From Scytonema tolypothrichoides VB-61278 (GTDB taxonomy: Bacteria > Cyanobacteriota > Cyanobacteriia > Cyanobacteriales > Nostocaceae), in assembly GCF_000828085.3 (NCBI RefSeq), contig NZ_JXCA02000001.1, positions 1,343,467-1,379,423 on the forward strand: 35,957 nucleotides of DNA, in the 5' to 3' direction. A program made the position numbers and the translations under genes. This document shows positions 16,414-24,305 of this stretch, in pieces. The notes below the pieces were generated by a model. It saw only the letters and a program-made list of their open reading frames with translations, searched no databases and was not told the DNA's origin. Position 1 is the first letter of the stretch; every line of letters starts with the position of its first letter.

Positions 16414-16707
16414 ATGACAAAACCCACTGAGGGCAGACTTGTTTGGAATCACTCAACCCACATTAGTGGTCTTATCCCAATCCTAGAACGTCTCATCAAG
16501 CAGGATGGAATTCAAACCGTCACGCCGGGACAGATTGGGCGGGTGAAAGGTCATAGCCCTCATTTACAATTGCGAATATCTGTACCAATTCGGGGTGGCT
16601 TTAAGGCGATCGCACGCCACGGCAAAACAGTGCAAGAGGTATTTATCGTGACGAATTTGGATCAGAATCAACTCCAAGAGGCGATCGCCTTTGCGATGAA
16701 AAAGTAA
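16414..16707 (+). CDS. DUF2103 protein
   Basis: 97 residues. It begins MTKPTEGRLVWNHSTHISGL and contains PGQIGRVKGHSPHLQLRISVPIRGGFKAIARHGKTVQEVFIV, which I recognise as DUF2103, a small family annotated as predicted metal-binding; the histidines in HSTH, GHSPH and RHG could be ligands. It starts 13 bp after clpS. The frame extends upstream to 16387 into clpS, but the ATG at 16414 fits the family. Function is unknown; the pairing with clpS hints at a link with protein turnover, which is inference only. Confidence 0.75.
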   Translation: MTKPTEGRLVWNHSTHISGLIPILERLIKQDGIQTVTPGQIGRVKGHSPHLQLRISVPIRGGFKAIARHGKTVQEVFIVTNLDQNQLQEAIAFAMKK

Positions 16708-16752
16708 TTTATAGCCATTAGTAAATAGCTTTTTGTCCTTTGTTCGTTGTAC

Positions 16753-16773
16753 TAATGACTAATAACTAATAAC
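16753..16773. repeat. heptamer tandem repeat (STRR type)
   Basis: TAATGAC then two TAATAAC units, between the convergent DUF2103 and small membrane protein genes and touching the stop codon of the latter. Confidence 0.65.
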
Positions 16774-17093
16774 TATTCCTGAACATGACGCACTGCAAAT
16801 TTATGTAGCGGCAGACTGACGATGCAAGAAAATGTTAAGAAATATGACAGTGCCGTCGTTATCCTTAAACTCATGACTACAGTTTCCCAGTCCGGTAAAA
16901 CCATTTTTTGGATAGCGAAAGCCACACAGTAAACTAGCCAGTAAGAAAAGCTCATCCTAAACAGAATCTTCTCTGTTTCTTCCGCTTCATCATTACCTTG
17001 CTTGCGCTCCCATAGTAACAATAGACCAGTAATGCAAGCGATAAAGGAAAGAACCACAAAAAAATCGTGACAAACTAAATTTACTGAATGCAT
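16773..17093 (-). CDS. small membrane protein, unknown
   Basis: 106 residues from the ATG at 17093. Three hydrophobic helices are visible (about 10-28, 50-65 and 78-97), separated by a charged loop, ERKQGNDEAEETEK. I do not recognise the family. The frame continues 24 codons further upstream to a TTG. No strong ribosome site precedes either start. It lies 200 bp downstream of the CHAT gene on the same strand and could be the last member of that transcript, but the gap makes this uncertain. Confidence 0.6.
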   Translation of the reverse strand: MHSVNLVCHDFFVVLSFIACITGLLLLWERKQGNDEAEETEKILFRMSFSYWLVYCVAFAIQKMVLPDWETVVMSLRITTALSYFLTFSCIVSLPLHKFAVRHVQE

Positions 17094-17293
17094 GCGTTTA
17101 TATCCCAAAAATTTTCTATTTCTATTGGAGATCAGTCTAAAGGAATAATCTTTTGGGATAAACAAATAGTTACAAACTGAAATAGATAGCTCCCTATTTT
17201 GTAAATAAGTGCAAAGAAGTTATAAGTTGTTTGTTAGTCATTTGTTATGAATTGTTATTTATTAACAATCTTGAACTTCACATGCGCCAATAC

Positions 17294-20185
17294 TCACCCA
17301 GCTGTAGAATCTCGTAGTTCTTGCCAGAATGGAGGAACTTGTGCTGGGTTCTGAAAAATCACAGGTAACCAAGTTGTACAGGGAAACCAATTTTCCCAGT
17401 GCTGTAACTGTTTGCGTGCATCACGTACTGATTGATAAAGAGATTTCCCGCCTACAAATGCTTTCAAAAAGTTTGTTAAGAACTCCTGTGCTACTTCATC
17501 TGGTACAAACTCGCGCATAACAATCATTTGTGGAATATGCAAATTAGCTAAATTAAACGCTAATCCTAAGCCATCACAAGAGTTGAAAATACTGAGCCTA
17601 AGACCACGCTGAATCGTGTTTTCGAGAGCATACCTTAAATCAGAAATGGTCAACTTTTCAGTTTCATTTATGCGTATGTGACCAATTTTAGCATCAGCGC
17701 TGCTTGAGCTATGACCAGCAAAATAGAGAATGTCCCAAGCTTGATTCCAAAGTTGCTCTTGGATTTCCTTTCGCGTTGGCTCTATTAAATAGATAACTTC
17801 TGCATCTTCAGTAAATTGTTTCAGCAAAACTTGGTCTTTTTGAACATCAATTCCACAGCTATAACCTAGAATAGCCAATATTCTGACTTCAGATTTAGAA
17901 GATGTAAATTGTTTGATTTTGTCATTACTAGGTTGTTGATAAGCCGTATTACTCATTGCAACTTCAGCTTTTGAATAGCGCTCAAAAAAATCCCAGAGAT
18001 GCCAAGGTAAGCGGCGCAGTAGCTCATTTTCAGTTTGCAAAATAAACCGAATTGAATCGGCAGGATTTAGTTCTACTAACATTTGCTCTTTCACAGGGCG
18101 AAACTGCTCAGAACTGAGCCATAAATTGAAATGTTTTTTCAGACTTTCGGCAGCTTCACAGCATTCTACATAAAAATGACTATTGCTAACATTAGTAATT
18201 TGTGTTTCTGGAACGTCTAACCGAAAGGCAGCAATGAAGCTTTTGCGATAAGCTGATTGCCACTTGTTGTAGTATTGAGGAATATGTAAATCTGAAGGTA
18301 GCTTACCTGAGCATTCTACTGACGGGCTGGTTTTTTCTTCTCCAATCTGGAGTGTGACTGGAAACCCAGTGCTAAAGTCTCCCTCGCCTAACTTGAGAAC
18401 AACGACTTTGTTCCTAGCTGAAATATTAGGGAATGGGTCTAAGATTGAGTCAATAATTTTATACAACCTCTCCTTATCCTGACGCTCTCTAGCTGTTTCT
18501 TCCTCTTTACTATCCAACAAAGCTTGATATTTCGCTTCTAGAGTTCCAGAGAGCATCTCATAATTTTCCATGAATTCAGCGTAGATTTTACTTTTGTTGG
18601 CTGTCGCTGGCACATTCACTCTAACGACAACTATATTATCTCCTTTACGTTCAATACCTTGGATATCAAGCTTGATTCCTTCATTTTCAACCTGTATCTT
18701 ATGCCATGAATCAATAAATGCTTCTTGATTAATACCATTATGAAAAATCAAATCAACAGTATTGATAACTTCTTGAAATAATTTCTCGAAATCTCCAGGA
18801 GCGAATTTACCACTACTGGGGTAACGTTCTTTTTTATTGTCCTTCAAGTAAACATAATCACAGAATGATTCTTCAAGCAATGTGGTATCGTCAATAGTCC
18901 ATGACTCTATGCAAGCAGCTGTAAGTTTAGCTTCACAAAATATAGTGCCTAGTGCTAAAGTTTTTGACAGGTTTGCACTCTGTAAATTAGCTTTTACGAA
19001 AGTGGCACGACTCAAGTCAGCTTGAGTGAAATCAGCATTTATAAGCGTTGCTCTAGCGAAAGTGGCATCACTTAAAACCGCTTTCGTAAAATTTGCATTC
19101 ACAAGCTCTGCTTCAGCAAGGTTTGCACCTTGCAAATTTAATCCCATAAAAGATTCATAGTTGCCTTTTCCAGAAACCAGTAACTCGCGTACTATTGAGT
19201 TAGTTAAAATAGTGCCATTCACTTTCGCCCACTCAAGATCACAAACTTTAGACCAACGAGTGCGAGTTATATTAGCCCGTTGAAAATTTGTACTTTTCAG
19301 CCTTGCTCTGGTAAAGTCAGCTTCTGTTAAATCGGCTCCACGAAAGCTTGTCCCTCCAATGGCAGCAAAGGCAGTGGCAAATCCTTGTATAAAAGTGTAC
19401 TTCTTGTCATTAGCAAAAACCCGAACAGCAATGTAAATACTTAGTAACGTCAGTGAGATTGCCGCAACCACTGCCATTATCACTCCCACTTCCACTTTCA
19501 TTAGCTCTCTACTGGCTAGTGGACTTAGTGGATCTGGTGTTCCTGCGGCTCGCCCCACTACAGTCGCTATCACTGCCCCAGCCACAGCTACTGCTACTGT
19601 TACAGCCGCTACCCGTGTTGTTGCAACGACTCGTGTTCCTGTTACTGCCATAGCAACGAACACTGCCCCAACTACAGCTATTGCTGCTATCCCAGCCCCA
19701 GCCCATGCTGCTGTTGGATGCCCTGAACCTGCTTTCAGCAGTACCCCAGCGACAGGTGTTGTTACAGCCACTGATATCGGCAGTATTCCTATCGCTGACA
19801 GTAGACCTTTGGAAGTGTTGGCAATCAAGAATACTGCTAACACTATTAAAAAGAACACAATGGAAGTGAATAGTCTGCTTTTTTCATAAGTTAATTGCCA
19901 TGCTATCCAAAAAACAGTTAATGTTGATATAAATCCCGATAAAGCTGACAGAAAAAACAAGAGTATTACCAAAAGAACCTTCGAGCTATCCTGTAGCCCA
20001 GCCTGAGCACCACGAAAGTCGGCACCTATCAAAGTTGCCCCAGAAAAGTTTGCTCCACGAATGTCAGCACGACTGAAGTTTACCCATGAAAGGTTTTTGC
20101 CTTGAAAGGATTTCCCTCTGAGATTTTGACCACGAAAATTGTTGATTATGACTTCAGATTTTTCGAGATAATTGTCATCACTCAT
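17294..20185 (-). CDS. pentapeptide-repeat, multi-span membrane protein with C-terminal CHAT protease domain
   Basis: 963 residues. Order: pentapeptide repeats (16-62, e.g. FRGQNLRGKSFQGKNL), a hydrophobic block of about five to seven helices (68-255) including an Ala/Val/Thr-rich stretch (155-212), a second and longer pentapeptide block (280-442), a charged linker with coiled-coil character (about 460-600), and a C-terminal CHAT domain (about 755-950). CHAT is a caspase-like fold; the expected dyad is present as His825 in YFAGHSSSS and Cys870 in FNSCDG. The protein is thus probably a membrane-tethered, cytoplasm-facing protease. It follows the DUF1822 gene after 114 bp, the gap holding a hairpin repeat, and belongs with the sigma-like gene upstream. 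Substrate and trigger are unknown. Confidence 0.85.
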   Translation of the reverse strand: MSDDNYLEKSEVIINNFRGQNLRGKSFQGKNLSWVNFSRADIRGANFSGATLIGADFRGAQAGLQDSSKVLLVILLFFLSALSGFISTLTVFWIAWQLTYEKSRLFTSIVFFLIVLAVFLIANTSKGLLSAIGILPISVAVTTPVAGVLLKAGSGHPTAAWAGAGIAAIAVVGAVFVAMAVTGTRVVATTRVAAVTVAVAVAGAVIATVVGRAAGTPDPLSPLASRELMKVEVGVIMAVVAAISLTLLSIYIAVRVFANDKKYTFIQGFATAFAAIGGTSFRGADLTEADFTRARLKSTNFQRANITRTRWSKVCDLEWAKVNGTILTNSIVRELLVSGKGNYESFMGLNLQGANLAEAELVNANFTKAVLSDATFARATLINADFTQADLSRATFVKANLQSANLSKTLALGTIFCEAKLTAACIESWTIDDTTLLEESFCDYVYLKDNKKERYPSSGKFAPGDFEKLFQEVINTVDLIFHNGINQEAFIDSWHKIQVENEGIKLDIQGIERKGDNIVVVRVNVPATANKSKIYAEFMENYEMLSGTLEAKYQALLDSKEEETARERQDKERLYKIIDSILDPFPNISARNKVVVLKLGEGDFSTGFPVTLQIGEEKTSPSVECSGKLPSDLHIPQYYNKWQSAYRKSFIAAFRLDVPETQITNVSNSHFYVECCEAAESLKKHFNLWLSSEQFRPVKEQMLVELNPADSIRFILQTENELLRRLPWHLWDFFERYSKAEVAMSNTAYQQPSNDKIKQFTSSKSEVRILAILGYSCGIDVQKDQVLLKQFTEDAEVIYLIEPTRKEIQEQLWNQAWDILYFAGHSSSSADAKIGHIRINETEKLTISDLRYALENTIQRGLRLSIFNSCDGLGLAFNLANLHIPQMIVMREFVPDEVAQEFLTNFLKAFVGGKSLYQSVRDARKQLQHWENWFPCTTWLPVIFQNPAQVPPFWQELRDSTAG

Positions 20186-20223
20186 GTCGTCACCCTTTCA
20201 AACTTAGTTGTGTAACTAACATT

Positions 20224-20274
20224 TTATAGCAGTCCTAAATCATTTCTTGTTCCCTGGCTCTGCCGGGGAACGAG
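20224..20274. repeat. dispersed repeat with hairpin, in the CHAT-DUF1822 gap
   Basis: TTCCCTGGC (20250-20258), loop TCT, GCCGGGGAA (20262-20270) then CGAG. The same hairpin family occurs twice in the element at 23264-23386. Just to the left, TATAGCAGTCCTAAATCAT (from 20225) is the reverse complement of a segment at about 27630-27648. Confidence 0.6.
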
Positions 20275-20299
20275 AGAAAGTCGGGGATCTTATTTTTAG

Positions 20300-21649
20300 T
20301 CAAATCTCAAAATGTTCTGTGACGCTGGCATTTCCAATAGCTACTTTGACACTAAATTGCTCACCTTGTTGACCGTTGAACCTAAGTTGAATGTAGTTAT
20401 CTGATTCTCTAGTTGGAACTTCACGCAATACTTGTCCAGAATTATCCAACAAAACGAGTTTCAAATTAGCTGGTAAATAAGGTTCATCACCTGTAGGATA
20501 TACTCGTAAAAGAATACCAAATTGCTGATTTGCTTTTTGAATTATCGCCACAGCTAGTGCTACAGTTTGTCTAGCAACCAGCATTCCTAAGTCGATTAGC
20601 TGAACTTTCCTAACACCACCGGTAGGATTTCCAGGAGCAATTTGCCATAAACTTTCGACTGCTGTCCAAAGTATTTCATCATCTTGAGTCGTTTGAATTA
20701 AATTGATGAGTGCTTGGATAGCGCTATCATTTCCCTTAGCAATAGCTCCTAACCGCTTGGCAGCCTTTTGTTGCTGAAATTTGTTGGTATTAGAGATTAG
20801 TTGATTTATTAATTCTGCAATCTCATCCTCATGATTTCTATCATGACTTCTATATGATGCTTGCCAGACAATCGTTCTTTGAAGGACTTTTGCATCCAAC
20901 AAATCTTCAATCGTTAGCCAACCTGCCTCAAAAATGTTTTGAATCCAATCACTCAAGCGAGTTGCTTTTTGACCGAAGATAACTGGTTGAGAATCTTTTA
21001 CAGGTTGGTGTATTTGACTCAATTGTTTTGAGGTTTGCAAACCAGATACTTTTGGTATAATTGCAGTAGGTGACAACCACCGCAGTGCATATAACAAATG
21101 ATTTGGTTCAGAATCAAAGAAAAATAGTGGCAGTTTGTAGTTATCCTGCCTTTCAGCTAATAAATTGACTGATTGTTGATAATTAAGCAGTTTATCGTAA
21201 CGTAATAAACCTCGAATAATAGCTTCTTCCTGCTCTTCTAAAATTTCAAGAAGTACGTAAAAATGAGTTACGAATTCTGGTGAGTCAATAGATGCGCTTG
21301 GCAGAAGTACGGCTTCATCAGTTAAGTTTTCAGTGACAATCAAACAAATATCAAACTCGCCAACTTTGAGGTAAGATAATGCTGTCAATTCATTGGAAAA
21401 CGGAGACTGCAACACGGAATAATAATCGAGTTGAATTGACAAGTCGCTAGCAGCCCCTTGTAACCATTCTTCAAAGCTACATAATGCCAGTACATTGAGA
21501 TAAGTTTGCCATCGCTTTTCTTCTGTGTTGACTTGGTTGCTAATCTCTACTGCACGGTCAAAGTGTTCCGGATCTAAGTAAATCACTTCATCTTCTAGAA
21601 TCCCAAGATTGAGCAGCTCTTTACTAGTATTTATTGAAAAGTTACTCAT
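20300..21649 (-). CDS. DUF1822 family protein
   Basis: 449 residues. The N-terminus, LDPEHFDRAVEISNQVNTEEKRWQTYLNVLALCSFEEWL, and the C-terminal module around IDLGMLVARQTVALAVAI and LRVYPTGDEPYLPANLKL are hallmarks of DUF1822, an essentially cyanobacterial family. A HEAT-like insertion (about 285-345, ending ILWTAVESLWQIAPGNPTGG) sits between them. The C-terminal part looks like a beta-sandwich that could bind protein. Its ATG lies 2 bp after the sigma-like stop, with GGAG overlapping that stop, so the two are translationally coupled. DUF1822 genes are often found between a sigma-70-like gene and a CHAT gene; a regulatory or adaptor role between these partners is inference. Confidence 0.85.
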   Translation of the reverse strand: MSNFSINTSKELLNLGILEDEVIYLDPEHFDRAVEISNQVNTEEKRWQTYLNVLALCSFEEWLQGAASDLSIQLDYYSVLQSPFSNELTALSYLKVGEFDICLIVTENLTDEAVLLPSASIDSPEFVTHFYVLLEILEEQEEAIIRGLLRYDKLLNYQQSVNLLAERQDNYKLPLFFFDSEPNHLLYALRWLSPTAIIPKVSGLQTSKQLSQIHQPVKDSQPVIFGQKATRLSDWIQNIFEAGWLTIEDLLDAKVLQRTIVWQASYRSHDRNHEDEIAELINQLISNTNKFQQQKAAKRLGAIAKGNDSAIQALINLIQTTQDDEILWTAVESLWQIAPGNPTGGVRKVQLIDLGMLVARQTVALAVAIIQKANQQFGILLRVYPTGDEPYLPANLKLVLLDNSGQVLREVPTRESDNYIQLRFNGQQGEQFSVKVAIGNASVTEHFEI

Positions 21650-21651
21650 AC

Positions 21652-23118
21652 TTAAACTCCGTCTATAGCCTGGTCATTCAGTACAAAACGCAACCTTTGG
21701 GCATACACACTTTCCATAGCAGATGTTCTCTTGGTTCTAAGTTCTGCGAGAGCTTTTTGAAAGACCTGCATATCTACGTATGCTTCTAATTGCTGCACCA
21801 AATTATCAAAATAATCTGGCTCAAGAGGTGGTTGTGCATAACCAAGTTGCTTTGCTTTTTCCAAAACTTTGTTGAGTAGCATCTCTAAGGTTTTCCGACG
21901 AATCATCTTAAGCAGATTTGTTGGATTTACTAACCGAGTGACTTTAAGCTGGTTTATACCCAGTTCATCAGCAATCTGGGTTTGAGACTTTCCCTCACAG
22001 TAAAGCAGTCTAAGCATTGGTTTTATCTGATGTGCCAGGGAAGCGTATCCTCGACTTTTGTTTTGCTTGCTGATGTGGTCTTCAATGACCTGTTTTATTG
22101 ATTTATCTAAACATTCCATCAACTGCTGTTGACAAAACTCTTGTAATTCCAGTCGTTCAAACTCAAGAACTAAATCTTCTTTTGAGATGGGGTCAGCAAT
22201 ACTATCCCATTGTTTGTATTCCTGCTCTATATTCTCTTGTGGCTTATCTAACGAATCTGTCACAGGAAAACCTGTTTTTTCCCAAAGACTACGTAGCCGT
22301 AGGAGTTTTGCCAGTCTTTTTAACTCATTGAGCATTGCGGATGGGGAATCAATTGCAATACCCTGCTTCTGCAAGTAACAAATCATTGCCTCTAGTTGTG
22401 CTTGCGTGGGGTCTGGACATTTGCCACCAAAGTTGCTGCGATGCTGCTGGGGTCTTGCTTGTCGGTAGATAGCATGAAAAACTGTTAGTATTTCGCGATC
22501 GCGCCTTGCGCGGCTCCCTTTGGGAGCATCGCCGAAGGCGGGGCTTTGCCCATCGCCCTGTTCATTCACATAACTGACAACACCTTTATTGAGAATTGCC
22601 CAATCACTCCTAACTTCAATATCAAATTCCAGTAAGAAAGCGTTCAGTTCCCGATGACGCTTAACTCGAAGATCTACCCACCGGGCTAAACTACACTGAC
22701 GTTCTGGGCGGAAGGAAGACAAAATCTCAACAGAGAAGGGAATATGCGTTCCTTGTGAAGCCTGGGATTTAAATCCTAGGTTCCCGTCGTCGTTGAGGAC
22801 AAATGGCAGCAAATCACGGTAATTAATGCGACCTCCAGCCGCAAATAGCTTTGCTCGCTGTATGCAACTTCGCAAGATGAAATGGCTGATGTAACAGCGC
22901 AGACAAAGGTTAGCACCACTTACAGAATTACTTACAGAAAGTAACTGCAATAGTCGATTTTGAACGTACTCGTCCAATATATTTACCCGAATTGCAAGGT
23001 TGGGGAATTCTTGGAGGAAAAATCCCTTGGCTTGGGGTAGAACTTTAACCTCGTAGCCACAGCCATTACCAGAAGGAAGAATTATGACAAGTTCCCAGTA
23101 CTTTGATGGAACGCTCAT
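21652..23118 (-). CDS. divergent sigma-70-like regulator
   Basis: 488 residues. It resembles the cyanobacterial sigma-70-related proteins that precede DUF1822 genes: LARWVDLRVKRHRELNAFL and RSDWAILNK mark the middle part, KCPDPTQAQLEAMICYLQ the next, and a helix-turn-helix (372-396, LYCEGKSQTQIADELGINQL) near the C-terminus looks like sigma region 4. Similarity to true sigma factors is low, so it may be an alternative sigma factor or only a DNA-binding relative. Residues about 186-208 (GDGQSPAFGDAPKGSRARRD) are the translation of a dispersed DNA repeat inserted in frame. The C-terminus has a predicted helical region. It is the first gene of the operon with DUF1822 and CHAT. Confidence 0.7.
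   Translation of the reverse strand: MSVPSKYWELVIILPSGNGCGYEVKVLPQAKGFFLQEFPNLAIRVNILDEYVQNRLLQLLSVSNSVSGANLCLRCYISHFILRSCIQRAKLFAAGGRINYRDLLPFVLNDDGNLGFKSQASQGTHIPFSVEILSSFRPERQCSLARWVDLRVKRHRELNAFLLEFDIEVRSDWAILNKGVVSYVNEQGDGQSPAFGDAPKGSRARRDREILTVFHAIYRQARPQQHRSNFGGKCPDPTQAQLEAMICYLQKQGIAIDSPSAMLNELKRLAKLLRLRSLWEKTGFPVTDSLDKPQENIEQEYKQWDSIADPISKEDLVLEFERLELQEFCQQQLMECLDKSIKQVIEDHISKQNKSRGYASLAHQIKPMLRLLYCEGKSQTQIADELGINQLKVTRLVNPTNLLKMIRRKTLEMLLNKVLEKAKQLGYAQPPLEPDYFDNLVQQLEAYVDMQVFQKALAELRTKRTSAMESVYAQRLRFVLNDQAIDGV
22495..22563. repeat. dispersed repeat inserted in frame in the sigma-like gene
   Basis: A GC-rich segment containing the HIP1-related GCGATCGCGCC, then CGGCTCCCTTTGGGAGC and GCCGAAGGCGGGGC. 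Its base composition differs sharply from the AT-rich flanks, and it encodes GDAPKGSRARRD-type residues often seen where such cyanobacterial repeats fall in genes. Frame is kept, so the gene survives. Confidence 0.7.
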
Positions 23119-23263
23119 ATTATTTTGGATTGCCTTAGTTTTAACGCAATTTGATTTTAATTAGCGCAAGGCTTCAGCCTTTAAGTAGCAAGACTCTGAA
23201 AAACTCCATTGCTTCAAATGTTACCTCATAATTTGCTAGAAATACTTTGATTTATATTTGTTT

Positions 23264-23386
23264 CTCGTTCCCTGGCTGTGCCAGGGAATGCATAACTGTG
23301 GGCTGCTGCCTCTAATCATGCCTCAATATAATTATTGGGAGGTAGAGCCTCCTTTGAGGCATTCCCATGCTGAGCATGGGAACGAG
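23264..23386. mobile_element. MITE-like element with mirrored hairpins
   Basis: A 123-bp unit bounded by CTCGTTCCC and GGGAACGAG. Each end forms a perfect 9-bp stem: TTCCCTGGC/GCCAGGGAA with loop TGT, and TTCCCATGC/GCATGGGAA with loop TGA. A third small hairpin (GCCTC/GAGGC) lies inside at 23347-23360. There is no coding capacity. It sits upstream of the sigma-like operon and of the GRDP-like gene, between divergent transcripts. Confidence 0.6.
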
Positions 23387-23466
23387 AGGAACTACAGAAA
23401 AAGTGAATAACCTCAAGCCAGTAGCGGCTACATGTTCAGTAGAACAAAAACTGGAGCAAATCAAAT

Positions 23467-23913
23467 ATGAGTTTCAATCTGACAGCTGCTACTTCGGTTC
23501 ATAGCAAGACTTTCCAAGAAAATTTAGAAGCTTTAGACTTGGAACCAATTGCCCAAAGATTGATGTATCCTGAAGATGGTCAAGGATGGAGTTGTGAACA
23601 AGTAGAGCAGGCGATCGCCCACTACAAAATGTTTCTCAATTTGCTCTACCTCTACCCCAATAGCGCAATTGTCCCAACTCGTGAAATAGATATTGTCTGG
23701 CATTACCACATTCTCGACACTCGTAAGTATGCTTGTGATTGTGAGTGGTTATTTGGTTACTTTGTACATCACAATCCCAACTTTGATTTTGGGAGTGAGG
23801 CAGACAGACTAGCTTTAGAAAGGGCGTTTTCTGACACCAAAACATTGTTTGCAGAACATTTTGGCATCAGCTTAAATAAACTACAGCAAGCAAGTGCGTG
23901 TGCAGATTTGTAA
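23467..23913 (+). CDS. glycine-rich domain protein-like (GRDP-like) protein
   Basis: 148 residues. It matches the GRDP-like family (pfam07173) through VPTREIDIVWHYHILDTRKYACDCEWLFGYFVHHNPNF and the end FSDTKTLFAEHFG. The histidines of WHYH, the HILDT motif and the two cysteines before WLFGYFVHH are family features. No signal peptide. Biochemical function is unknown in bacteria; plant relatives are longer and carry glycine-rich tails absent here. The gene stands alone on the plus strand between the sigma-like operon and the NB-ARC gene. Confidence 0.8.
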   Translation: MSFNLTAATSVHSKTFQENLEALDLEPIAQRLMYPEDGQGWSCEQVEQAIAHYKMFLNLLYLYPNSAIVPTREIDIVWHYHILDTRKYACDCEWLFGYFVHHNPNFDFGSEADRLALERAFSDTKTLFAEHFGISLNKLQQASACADL

Positions 23914-24305
23914 CCACGTTGACACCCTCCGGGTATGCCTGCGGCACGCCCTCCGGTCTAACGCCAGAGCCGGCACGAGGGAAACCCTACCAAGAGCGCT
24001 GGTCTCACCTCACTCCCGCCCTGACGGGCACCCCTCTCCTTATAAAGGCTATCCATTACCCGGATCTTTCTTAATATTTGCGAGAGCGCTCGCTCACGAC
24101 TCACCAAACCCTGATACTCCGTAACACATTCTCAATAAAAATGCTCTTTTCCTGAGAAGTATGAGTGGTCAATTGTCAAGCCTTGTCAAAAACTCAATCA
24201 AAATAAACTTTGTACAGCAAGGCTTTCAGGATTGTTAAGAAAGATCTGGACAATGCATAGCCGCGATTTCGGAGAGGGGAACTCACTGACCTTCACGGAG
24301 ATGCA
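23914..24305. other. intergenic region filled with dispersed repeats
   Basis: No convincing gene. From about 23925 to 24060 it is unusually GC-rich and made of short inverted pieces (CACCCTCCGGG, GCCTGCGGCACGCCCTCCGG, CCCGCCCTGACGGGC), typical of cyanobacterial dispersed repeats. A short plus-strand frame through it only translates the repeat. The rest is AT-rich, with GGAGAGGGG at 24271-24280 similar to 7697-7705. Confidence 0.6.

Noticed and set aside
19453-19869. Leucine/proline-rich plus-strand frames opposite the CHAT gene
   Set aside because: They are shadows of the low-complexity Ala/Val/Thr membrane region read in antisense.
23894-24124. 76-codon frame after the GRDP-like gene
   Set aside because: It is the translation of GC-rich dispersed repeats.
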